Origin: Clostridia bacterium | GTDB taxonomy: Bacteria > Bacillota > Clostridia > Christensenellales > Aristaeellaceae | Direction: 5' to 3' | NCBI GenBank assembly: GCA_017537105.1 | Contig: JAFWBZ010000401.1 | Location: forward strand, 1 to 11,265 | DNA: 11,265 nucleotides | Shown here: positions 6,000 to 11,265 of the stretch, piece by piece | Numbering within the stretch: the first letter of the stretch is position 1 | Layout: the number at the start of each line of letters is the position of its first letter | Notes under the pieces: generated by a model | Database searches by the model: none | The model's input: the letters and a program-made list of their open reading frames with translations, nothing else | Told to the model about the DNA's origin: nothing | Position numbers and translations under genes: made by a program

Positions 6000-6031
6000 G
6001 CGCCGCCCCTGTTCGCGCGCGGGGGCGGCGC
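6000..6031 (+). other. GC-rich perfect hairpin between the creatininase and LacI genes
   Basis: GCGCCGCCCC (6000-6009) pairs perfectly with GGGGCGGCGC (6022-6031) around a 12-nt loop, seven bases after the creatininase stop codon. No T-tract follows, so it is not a normal intrinsic terminator. It could reduce read-through into the regulator gene or protect the 3' end of a processed upstream mRNA, lowering regulator output relative to the enzymes. A very weak internal promoter (TTGACG at 6038-6043, TCCGAT at 6061-6066, spacing 17) follows it. Confidence 0.55.
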
Positions 6032-6088
6032 GCCGCATTGACGGAGGCGTTTGGACGCTGTCCGATCTTCACCGGAGGATGTGTGGGA

Positions 6089-7087
6089 ATGAACGCAGTC
6101 AGGCTGGAGGATATCGCCCGGGAACTGAATCTCTCGGTATCCACCGTGTCCCGTGCGCTCAGCGGCAAGGGCCGCGTGGGGGAGAAGACCCGGGCCCGCG
6201 TGCTGGACGCCGTGCGCGAATCGGGCTACCGGGTCAACGATGTGGCGCGCTCGCTGCGCATGCGAACGGCGAAAAACGTGGGCATCATCGTCCCGGACAT
6301 CTCCAACAGCTTCTTTGCGTCGGTCATCAAGGGTGCCCAGCAGCGCTGCAGGCAGGCGGGATATGTGCTGATCGTCTGCAATTCCGACGAGGATTCCACC
6401 GTCGAGGAGGAGCTGCTGCATACGCTGTTGAGCAAGCAGGTCTCCGGGCTGGTGCTGGCCAGCGTGGTGGAGAGCCGGTCGATCCTCGCCCAGTACGACC
6501 CGCTGAAGGCGCCCATCGTCTACATCGACAACATGCCCCAGGGCGCGGAGGGCTATGACAGCGTGGCCATCGACAACCGCGCCGCCGCCCGGCGGCTGAC
6601 GCTCTCAATGCTTGACCGGGGCTATTCGGAGATCGGCATGATCACCGGCCCCTCGAGCCAATCGACGGGCGCGCTGCGCCGCCAGGGCTTCGAAGCGGCC
6701 CTTGGGGAGCGCGGCGTCGCACACAGCGAGGCATGGATTCGCACCGGTTCGTTCACTATGGAATCCGGGTACCGGGAGATGCGGGAAATCCTGAAGCTGT
6801 CCCGCAGGCCGCGGGCCATGCTGTTCGCCAACAACTACATCGCCTATGGCGCGATGAACGCCCTTCGGGAGGAGGGACTCTCCGTGCCCGGGGACATGGC
6901 CGTCACCGCGTTTGACGCGCTGGACCTCACGGGGCTGATCGCGCCGCTGATCACCTCGGTCAACCAGCCGGCCCAGCAGATCGGCAGCCGCGCGGTGGAG
7001 CTGCTCCTGGACCGGATGCGGAATCCGGATCAAGCGGGGACCCGGGTCATTCTGGAGCCCGGCTTCGTCGACGGGGATTCCTGGTGA
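6089..7087 (+). CDS. LacI-family transcriptional regulator
   Basis: 332 aa from the ATG at 6089, chosen because GGAGG at 6074-6078 sits ten bases upstream and the protein then begins directly at the DNA-binding domain (MNAVRLEDIARELNLS); a longer reading from 6038 adds residues with no counterpart in the family. Residues 5-24 are the helix-turn-helix with recognition helix SVSTVSRALSG, and residues 51-57 (DVARSLR) are the hinge helix that inserts into the CG centre of LacI-type operators. Residues about 62-332 are the type 1 periplasmic-binding-protein-like ligand domain, starting NVGIIVPDISNSFFASVIKG and containing YIDNMP (145-150) and DRGYSEIGMITG (176-187). Ligands of this group are usually sugars or related small molecules. 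It is encoded inside the operon 3306-7649, whose promoter carries a LacI-type site (3145-3158), so local repression released by the pathway substrate is the likely role. The ligand is unknown. Confidence 0.93.
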   Translation: MNAVRLEDIARELNLSVSTVSRALSGKGRVGEKTRARVLDAVRESGYRVNDVARSLRMRTAKNVGIIVPDISNSFFASVIKGAQQRCRQAGYVLIVCNSDEDSTVEEELLHTLLSKQVSGLVLASVVESRSILAQYDPLKAPIVYIDNMPQGAEGYDSVAIDNRAAARRLTLSMLDRGYSEIGMITGPSSQSTGALRRQGFEAALGERGVAHSEAWIRTGSFTMESGYREMREILKLSRRPRAMLFANNYIAYGAMNALREEGLSVPGDMAVTAFDALDLTGLIAPLITSVNQPAQQIGSRAVELLLDRMRNPDQAGTRVILEPGFVDGDSW

Positions 7088-7154
7088 CCCGGCGGTGCTC
7101 GGCTGTCCGGCCCAAGCGACGGCGGCGATCTGCCGCAAGAAGGAGGAACCATTC

Positions 7155-7649
7155 ATGAAGACCATCAAAGCGATTCCGATTACGCACGAAAACTTCCGGC
7201 CCTACGGCTCCTTTGCGAGCATGCTCGATCCGAAGGGCAACTGCTTCCCCGGCGACGCGACCTTCTATCCGGACCAGGTCGAGCTGAACGTCCAGGGCGG
7301 CAGGCCGATCACCTTTTCTCCGCTGACGGTGAAAAAGCCGGAGCGCATGATCGTGAGCCAGGCGGAGTACCACAACTACACCGGCGAGGGCATCTTCGTC
7401 ATCGACGACGATGCGGTGATCCATGTCGCACCACCTTCGAACCACGTCATCGTGCCGGAGAAGACCGAGGCCTTCCTCGTACCCAAGGGCACCCTGGTCA
7501 AGTTGAACACCGGCGTGTGGCACCTGGCCGCGCTGCCGGTTCACAACGAGTTGCTGCACGTGATGATCATCCTGCCCGAGCGCGTGTACGCCAACGACTG
7601 CACGGTCTGCGAGTACCCGGAGGACCGCCAGGTGGAAATCGTGCTGTAA
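7155..7649 (+). CDS. Ureidoglycolate lyase (AllA)-like cupin-fold protein
   Basis: 164 aa, close to the roughly 160 aa of AllA, starting at the ATG at 7155, eight bases after AGGAGG (7141-7146). AllA releases urea from ureidoglycolate to give glyoxylate in purine/allantoin breakdown and has a cupin-like beta-barrel. Family marks are the opening I-T-x-E-N-F-x-P-Y-G (9-18), the strand pair around ERMIVSQAEYH (63-73), which corresponds to the ErHxxxSQ motif, and LNTGVWHLAALPV (117-129), which matches the NxGxWH motif with His123. After ERMIVSQ the sequence drifts from classical AllA, so the reaction may differ; many distant AllA homologues are annotated only from this fold. It is the last gene of the operon (67 nt after LacI, no promoter seen between them) and is followed by a terminator. 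With the AllD-like dehydrogenase upstream of the operon, two ureidoglycolate-type families frame the locus. Confidence 0.75.
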   Translation: MKTIKAIPITHENFRPYGSFASMLDPKGNCFPGDATFYPDQVELNVQGGRPITFSPLTVKKPERMIVSQAEYHNYTGEGIFVIDDDAVIHVAPPSNHVIVPEKTEAFLVPKGTLVKLNTGVWHLAALPVHNELLHVMIILPERVYANDCTVCEYPEDRQVEIVL

Positions 7650-7665
7650 TGCGCCCGCGTCCACA

Positions 7666-7712
7666 GAAAAAACAGCCCGCCCCTGCGCAAAATCACAGGG
7701 GCGGGTTGCTTT
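7666..7712. terminator. Bidirectional terminator between the catabolic operon and the AEC transporter gene
   Basis: CCCGCCCCTG (7676-7685) pairs perfectly with CAGGGGCGGG (7696-7705) around a 10-nt loop. On the plus strand it is followed by TTGCTTT. On the minus strand the A-run at 7667-7672 becomes a T-tract after the stem. It therefore serves both the operon ending at 7649 and the convergent AEC gene ending at 7753. Confidence 0.88.
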
Positions 7713-7752
7713 GCGAAGCGCCGAGGCGCTGGCCGCGGCTCTACAAAGACCG

Positions 7753-8691
7753 CTATATCCCAATGGCCGCCAGCACGCCAAAGCCCACGATGGCCACCAG
7801 CGTGGACACGGACAGGGCCGAGGAGATGTACACGCGCTGGCTGGCGTCGGCCGCGAACACCGGCAGCACAAAGGGCGGCGGCAGGATGAACATTACGGCG
7901 ATGGCGGCGGAGAGGCTTGCCCCGGCAGCGGGCCAGATCAGGCCGAGCAGGCCCCGGAAGGCCAGCCCCAGCACCAGCAGGATGGCGTAGCGCAGCGCCA
8001 CCACCCGAATGGTGTCCGCCCAGGGAATGTCGCCCAGCACCAGGTCATAGCCGATGGCGAGCAGGATCAGCGCGCTGGTGGGCGCGGCGATGAAGCTCGT
8101 GCAGGCGTCGATGACGCCGCTGAGGCCCGAGGGCTCCAGTGCCCGGTACAGTCCGGTGGCGCCCAGAAGCACGCCGGCGGCGATGGCGACGATGATCGGG
8201 GAGAGCGCCATCTCCCTCAGCAGCGCGGGAAGGCTCGCGCGCTCGCGGCCCTCCAGGCCCAGCAGGACCTTGTAGAGGGTGAACACGAAGAGCACCTGGC
8301 CCAGATCGATGCGGGCAAATTCCGCCACGCGGTCGCCGCCCGCCAGCATCGTGAAGAGCGCATAGCCCAGCATCCCGGCTTCGAATCCCGTGGTCAAAAA
8401 GGGTACGAAGCGCGAGGGCAGCTTCAACAGCCGTCCCCCGAGCCGGCCCAGCGCCCAGGCGGCGAGACAGACCGCGAACATCATCAGCGGCACCGCCACG
8501 TCCATCGGCGTGTAGCGCGTGGTGGCGAAGGCGTTCAGGAGCACCGCAGGCAGCGCGATGTTTACGGCCACGTTCTTCAGGGCGTTGATGCCCTCCCGGG
8601 AGATCAGCCTGCGGGTGCGGCAGAGCATGCCGATGCCCAGCATCAGCACCACGGGCAGCACGGTGCGCAGCACTTCGACGAAGCGTTCCAT
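7753..8691 (-). CDS. AEC-family (auxin efflux carrier-type) membrane transporter
   Basis: 312 aa, typical for the family (PF03547). The start at 8691 is supported by AGGAGG on the minus strand (complement of 8700-8705), eight bases upstream. The sequence is almost entirely hydrophobic, with about ten predicted spans in two halves, for example near residues 8-24, 37-55, 64-82, 98-116 and 165-185, and a final span at 291-312. The family-typical FEAGMLGYALF motif (103-113) sits in the fourth span, where AEC proteins carry an Asn/Gly-rich substrate region. Bacterial AEC members characterised so far move small organic acids such as malate or malonate; auxin itself is the plant case. The gene is on the opposite strand and converges on the catabolic operon, so it is not co-transcribed. 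It is the only transporter in the window, and export or import of an organic acid product is possible but unproven. Confidence 0.9.
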   Translation of the reverse strand: MERFVEVLRTVLPVVLMLGIGMLCRTRRLISREGINALKNVAVNIALPAVLLNAFATTRYTPMDVAVPLMMFAVCLAAWALGRLGGRLLKLPSRFVPFLTTGFEAGMLGYALFTMLAGGDRVAEFARIDLGQVLFVFTLYKVLLGLEGRERASLPALLREMALSPIIVAIAAGVLLGATGLYRALEPSGLSGVIDACTSFIAAPTSALILLAIGYDLVLGDIPWADTIRVVALRYAILLVLGLAFRGLLGLIWPAAGASLSAAIAVMFILPPPFVLPVFAADASQRVYISSALSVSTLVAIVGFGVLAAIGI

Positions 8692-8727
8692 GGATCCGGC
8701 CTCCTCTTTGGTTTCTCAGGGTCCGCG

Positions 8728-8739
8728 AATATCGATATT
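8728..8739. promoter_or_regulatory. 12-bp perfect palindrome overlapping the AEC -10 box
   Basis: AATATCGATATT at 8728-8739 is self-complementary and covers half of the -10 box and the expected transcription start of the AEC gene. It is AT-rich in a GC-rich region. It is a good operator candidate for an unknown repressor; the regulator cannot be named from the sequence. Confidence 0.5.
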
Positions 8740-8766
8740 ATACTGTCCCGGCGCGGGTGCTGTCAA
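8737..8766 (-). promoter_or_regulatory. Consensus sigma-A promoter of the AEC transporter gene
   Basis: On the minus strand, a perfect TTGACA (complement of 8761-8766) is followed by an 18-bp spacer and a perfect TATAAT (complement of 8737-8742). This is among the best promoter matches in the window and should be strong unless repressed. It stands back to back with the DUF89 promoter. Confidence 0.9.
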
Positions 8767-8778
8767 GCGGGACGGGAA

Positions 8779-8808
8779 TTGACGAAACGCGAGGGGTTGT
8801 AGTATGAT
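8779..8808 (+). promoter_or_regulatory. Sigma-A promoter of the DUF89 gene
   Basis: TTGACG at 8779-8784 (5 of 6 to consensus), an 18-bp spacer and TATGAT at 8803-8808 (5 of 6). Its -35 box lies only 12 bp from the -35 of the divergent AEC promoter, so the two may compete or share control. Confidence 0.75.
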
Positions 8809-8860
8809 GGAGGTGTGCCTTTCTGTGCGGAGGGCCAAGGAAGCGGGGGATTGACCGATC

Positions 8861-9724
8861 ATGATCATGAACGAATACTGCAAGCGCTGCCTGCTGGGCA
8901 AGAAGTTGGACGACTACCCGGCCTGGGCGTCGGCCGAGGCCGCGGCGGAGTACCGGCGGCGGGTGCTGGCATTGGTGAACGAAAACGAGACGCTGAGCAG
9001 TCCGGAGGTGGACTGCGAGATCGACCGGATTCACGAGTCGCTGTTCGGCCCCCGGCTGGATTACGACCCCATCAAGCGGCGCTTCAATGCGTTGATGCTG
9101 GAGCGGGAGGGCGACATGCTGGACGGCATCGCCGCCGCACCGGACCCGCTGGAGCGGGCGGTGCAGTACGCCATGACCGGCAATTTCATCGACTTCGCGG
9201 CGCTGGAGAACGTGGACGAGGGCGCGCTGCGCGGGCTGCTGGCGAAGGCCGGGGAGATCCGCGTGGACCCAGCCGCGCTGGAGGCGCTGCGCCGGGCGGT
9301 GATGTCCGCGCGGTCGCTGTTGTTCATGACGGACAACTGCGGTGAGATCGTGGCGGACAAGGCGCTGATCCGGACGCTGTCCGCGCTGAACCCCGCGCTC
9401 GAAATCACCGCCATGGTGCGCGGCGCGCCGGTGGTGAATGACGCGACTGTGGAGGACGCCGTGCAGGTGGGGCTGGACCAGGTGGCGAAGGTGATCGGCA
9501 GCGGCTGCGGCGTGGCGGGGAACCCGCTCCACCGCATCTCCGACGAGGCGCGCCGGGCCATCGACGCGGCGGACGTGCTCATCGGCAAGGGCCAGGCCAA
9601 CTACGAGGCGCTGAACGGCTGCGGGCTGAACATGTTCTATATCTTCATGTGCAAGTGCCAGCTGTTCATGGACCGCTTCCATGTGCCGCTCTACGCAGGC
9701 ATGCTGACCCAGGAGGATTTCTGA
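8861..9724 (+). CDS. DUF89/ARMT1-like family protein (predicted metal-dependent phosphatase)
   Basis: 287 aa. Start at the ATG at 8861; an ATG two codons later (8867) is equally possible, and the ribosome binding site is weak (GGGGGA at 8845-8850). It belongs to the prokaryotic DUF89 branch with an N-terminal cysteine motif: C7-K-R-C10. Family signatures are TDNCGEIVADK (157-167), the DNxGE metal-binding motif; VRGAPVVNDAT (186-196); and IGKGQANYE (241-249). DUF89 proteins are described as damage-control phosphatases that hydrolyse harmful sugar-phosphate or cofactor by-products using a divalent metal; the CxxC branch has no settled substrate. It is expressed from its own promoter and ended by its own terminator. 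Next to it, on the opposite strand, are RACo and DUF2284 genes, which suggests a corrinoid or one-carbon setting, but that link is inference. A link to the catabolic locus through repair of side products is also conceivable. Confidence 0.88.
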   Translation: MIMNEYCKRCLLGKKLDDYPAWASAEAAAEYRRRVLALVNENETLSSPEVDCEIDRIHESLFGPRLDYDPIKRRFNALMLEREGDMLDGIAAAPDPLERAVQYAMTGNFIDFAALENVDEGALRGLLAKAGEIRVDPAALEALRRAVMSARSLLFMTDNCGEIVADKALIRTLSALNPALEITAMVRGAPVVNDATVEDAVQVGLDQVAKVIGSGCGVAGNPLHRISDEARRAIDAADVLIGKGQANYEALNGCGLNMFYIFMCKCQLFMDRFHVPLYAGMLTQEDF

Positions 9725-9728
9725 AGGA

Positions 9729-9772
9729 AACAGCGACGGGACCGTTCGAACAAGCGGGCCCGTCGCTGTTTT
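9729..9772. terminator. Terminator between DUF89 and DUF2284 genes, probably bidirectional
   Basis: AACAGCGACGGG (9729-9740) pairs perfectly with CCCGTCGCTGTT (9759-9770), a 12-bp stem with an 18-nt loop, followed by T on the plus strand (9769-9772). On the minus strand the stem is followed by TTTCC. It begins four bases after the DUF89 stop and ends four bases before the DUF2284 stop, serving the two convergent genes. Confidence 0.85.
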
Positions 9773-9775
9773 GGG

Positions 9776-10309
9776 TCACAGCAGAAAGCAGCCGGTGTAG
9801 GCCATGTGGTCCGAACCGTAGTAGTACTGCAGCCCGTTTCGCTTGCACACCTCCAGCACCAGCATGCCGTAGGCCTCCATGGAGGAGACCATCTGGTCCG
9901 GGAAGCGGCAGGGCGCGTCGGGATAGGTGCATTGGGCGCATCGGGTGCAGCTGCCCGAGCCCAGGGCCAGCACGGGCACGCGGGCCGCCCTCAGGGCGGC
10001 GTACATCCTCTGGAAGTGGGCGTCGTGCTCGCGCTCGATCTCCATCATGCCCTCAAAGTCGAAGCTGTCCTCCACCTCGCCGGAGGTCTGCACCAGTATG
10101 CCGCCGGCATACGGCTTCAGCCGCGCGGCGCAGGCTTCCAGCGCGCCGCAGCCCGGCGGGCAACTCCAGCACTTGTCGTACTTGCCGCAGGTGTTGTTCG
10201 CGCACATGTCGCGCACCTCCTGCTTCAGCTCGACGGTGGAGAGATCCAGCGGCGCCCAGGCGGTGAAGCCCGCCTCTTCTGCAAGCTGTGAGAGTTCCTC
10301 GTACGTCAT
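9776..10309 (-). CDS. DUF2284 cysteine-rich predicted metal-binding protein
   Basis: 177 aa from the ATG at 10309, chosen because a GAGGAGGAG Shine-Dalgarno lies just upstream and the protein then begins at the family N-terminus (MTYEELSQLA); an in-frame start at 10441 has no such site and would overlap RACo deeply. Twelve cysteines are present: C36, C41, C47, C50, C54 and C60 in the N-terminal cluster (CANNTCGKYDKCWSCPPGCG), then C121-x2-C124-x2-C127-x6-C134 (a ferredoxin-like 4Fe-4S arrangement), C155 and C174. It is a soluble cytoplasmic protein that likely holds one or two iron-sulphur clusters. The start codon overlaps the RACo stop by four bases (ATGA), so the two are translationally coupled. 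A role as electron donor or partner in corrinoid reactivation is inference. The exact function of DUF2284 proteins is not known. Confidence 0.9.
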   Translation of the reverse strand: MTYEELSQLAEEAGFTAWAPLDLSTVELKQEVRDMCANNTCGKYDKCWSCPPGCGALEACAARLKPYAGGILVQTSGEVEDSFDFEGMMEIEREHDAHFQRMYAALRAARVPVLALGSGSCTRCAQCTYPDAPCRFPDQMVSSMEAYGMLVLEVCKRNGLQYYYGSDHMAYTGCFLL

Positions 10310-11265
10310 GGCTCCTCCTCCGAAAACTCCAGCGCGTCCACAAAGCAGTCCTGGAACTGCGGCAGGCTCGCCAGCTCCAGAAATTCTGCGCCGTCGGCCA
10401 GCTGTTGGCTGTATGCAAATTCGCTTCGGCTCAGCGCGCACAGCTTTGCGCCTTCACCGGCGGCGTTGCCGATGGGCACGACGCGATCCTCCAGCGCGGG
10501 GGGGATCATGCCGATGCGGCAGGCCGAGGCGGGGTTCAGGTAGTTGCCGAAGGCGCCGGCCAGCAGCACCCGCCGAATGCCGTCGACGGGGATGCCGAGG
10601 CGCTGGGCCAACAGTTCGACGCCCGCCCGGATGGCGGCCTTGGCCAGCTGCACCTCCCGCACGTCCTTCTGGGTCAGCACCACATCCGAGCCCTCGAGCC
10701 GGTAGTCGCCGTCCTCCATGCGGCCGGATTCATCGATGACGCCCGTCTCCAGCAGGACGGCCACCAGGTCCAGCAGCCCGGAGCCGCACAGCCCGACGCC
10801 CCGGATTTCGCCGATGACGTGGTGCCGCAGCGCGCCGTTCTCGAGCCACACGTGGTCCACCGCGCCCGGCGCGCCGCGCATGCCGCAGGAGATCTTCGCG
10901 CCCTCGAAGGCGGGGCCGGCGGCGGTGGAGCAGGCGAGGCGGCGGCGGCGGTCACCCAGCACCATCTCGCCGTTGGTGCCGATGTCGATCATCAGCGTCA
11001 TCTCCTCCAGGCGGTCGAACCGCGTGGCGGTCAGGCAGCCCACGGTGTCGCCGCCCACGAAGCCCGCGATGTTCGGCAGGATCCGGACGCGCCCCCCGGT
11101 GGGCAGCAGGCTCGCGGCCTCCCGCTCGATGGCCGCAAAGGCCTTGGGCATGTAGGGCGGCGTCACCAGGGGCCGTGGATCGATGCCCAGCAGCAGGTGG
11201 TGCATGGCGGTGTTGCCCACGATGGCCGCGCAGCTGATGTCCCGCACGCCGATGCCCGCGCGGGC
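10306..11265 (-). CDS. RACo-like corrinoid activation protein (ASKHA ATPase domain), 5' part outside window
   Basis: 319 residues are visible, open in frame to the window edge, so the N-terminal 2Fe-2S ferredoxin domain and linker expected for RACo (DUF4445 family) should lie beyond 11265. Visible ASKHA-type ATPase landmarks are VGNTAMHHLLLG, FVGGDTVG, DIGTNGE (phosphate-binding), STAAGPAFEGAKISCGMRGAPGAV, GLCGSGLLDL and LAGAFGNYLNP. RACo uses ATP to drive one-electron reduction of inactive Co(II) cobalamin bound to corrinoid proteins back to Co(I), keeping methyltransferase systems active; the iron-sulphur domain passes the electron. The following DUF2284 gene overlaps by 4 nt, so the pair forms an operon. 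No corrinoid protein or methyltransferase is in the window; they are likely upstream on this strand. A RACo-like activator is well supported; which methyl donor it serves is unknown. Confidence 0.92.
   Translation of the reverse strand, partial: ARAGIGVRDISCAAIVGNTAMHHLLLGIDPRPLVTPPYMPKAFAAIEREAASLLPTGGRVRILPNIAGFVGGDTVGCLTATRFDRLEEMTLMIDIGTNGEMVLGDRRRRLACSTAAGPAFEGAKISCGMRGAPGAVDHVWLENGALRHHVIGEIRGVGLCGSGLLDLVAVLLETGVIDESGRMEDGDYRLEGSDVVLTQKDVREVQLAKAAIRAGVELLAQRLGIPVDGIRRVLLAGAFGNYLNPASACRIGMIPPALEDRVVPIGNAAGEGAKLCALSRSEFAYSQQLADGAEFLELASLPQFQDCFVDALEFSEEEP

Noticed and set aside
6038..6066. Internal promoter for the LacI gene (TTGACG, 17 bp, TCCGAT)
   Set aside because: The -10 box matches only three of six positions; mentioned as weak in the hairpin entry but not annotated.
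7711..8802. Plus-strand frame of 363 codons opposite the AEC transporter gene
   Set aside because: The product is rich in Gln, Glu, His and Arg with no motif, and the minus strand encodes a full-length membrane transporter with promoter, ribosome binding site and terminator.
8857..8869. Palindrome GATCATGATC at the start of the DUF89 gene
   Set aside because: It arises from the ATG-ATC-ATG start codons plus GATC upstream, is too far downstream of the promoter for a usual operator and has no repeat elsewhere that I can see.

Overview
The window looks like a GC-rich (roughly 60-65% by eye) Bacillota/Clostridia chromosome. Evidence for this is strong AGGAGG ribosome binding sites 6-10 nt before most starts, sigma-A promoters with TATAAT boxes, U-tract terminator hairpins, and a RACo-type corrinoid activator next to a cysteine-rich DUF2284 protein, a combination expected in anaerobes. 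There are no rRNA or tRNA genes, CRISPR arrays or intact mobile elements. All assignments come from reading motifs by eye; no database search was run.

Layout. 1-202: the 3' end of an unrecognised gene with an acidic tail, whose last codons are themselves a terminator hairpin. 283-1725: a membrane protein with a C-terminal DUF218 (YdcF/SanA/ElyC-like) domain. 1756-3109: a monocistronic Ldh/AllD-type dehydrogenase with its own near-consensus promoter and a strong terminator. 3142-7712: a six-gene operon (M24 creatinase-like protein, ASRT-family ligand-binding protein, RhaM-like mutarotase, creatininase-family hydrolase, LacI regulator, ureidoglycolate-lyase-like protein). It starts from a promoter overlain by a LacI-type operator candidate and a 9-bp dyad, and ends at a bidirectional terminator. 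7753-8691 (minus): an AEC-family transporter. 8861-9724 (plus): a DUF89/ARMT1-like protein. These last two diverge from back-to-back promoters. 9776-11265 (minus): DUF2284 and the C-terminal part of RACo, overlapping by 4 nt (ATGA).

The centre of interest is 1861-7649, which reads as an undescribed catabolic locus. The M24 protein lacks most M24 metal ligands and carries a creatinase-like 'LN' signature, so it is probably a metal-free amidinohydrolase-type enzyme or a binding protein rather than an aminopeptidase. It is co-transcribed with a creatininase-superfamily metallohydrolase. The flanking Ldh and AllA-like genes belong to families that both act on ureidoglycolate. The RhaM and ASRT genes instead point to a sugar. 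Two readings fit: a guanidino/ureido (creatinine- or allantoin-like) pathway, or a sugar/sugar-acid pathway in which the dehydrogenase and the creatininase-fold enzyme handle a keto acid and a lactone or diketone. The LacI protein inside the operon probably controls it. No ABC or TRAP transporter and no kinase or aldolase is present here, so any uptake or lower-pathway genes must lie elsewhere.
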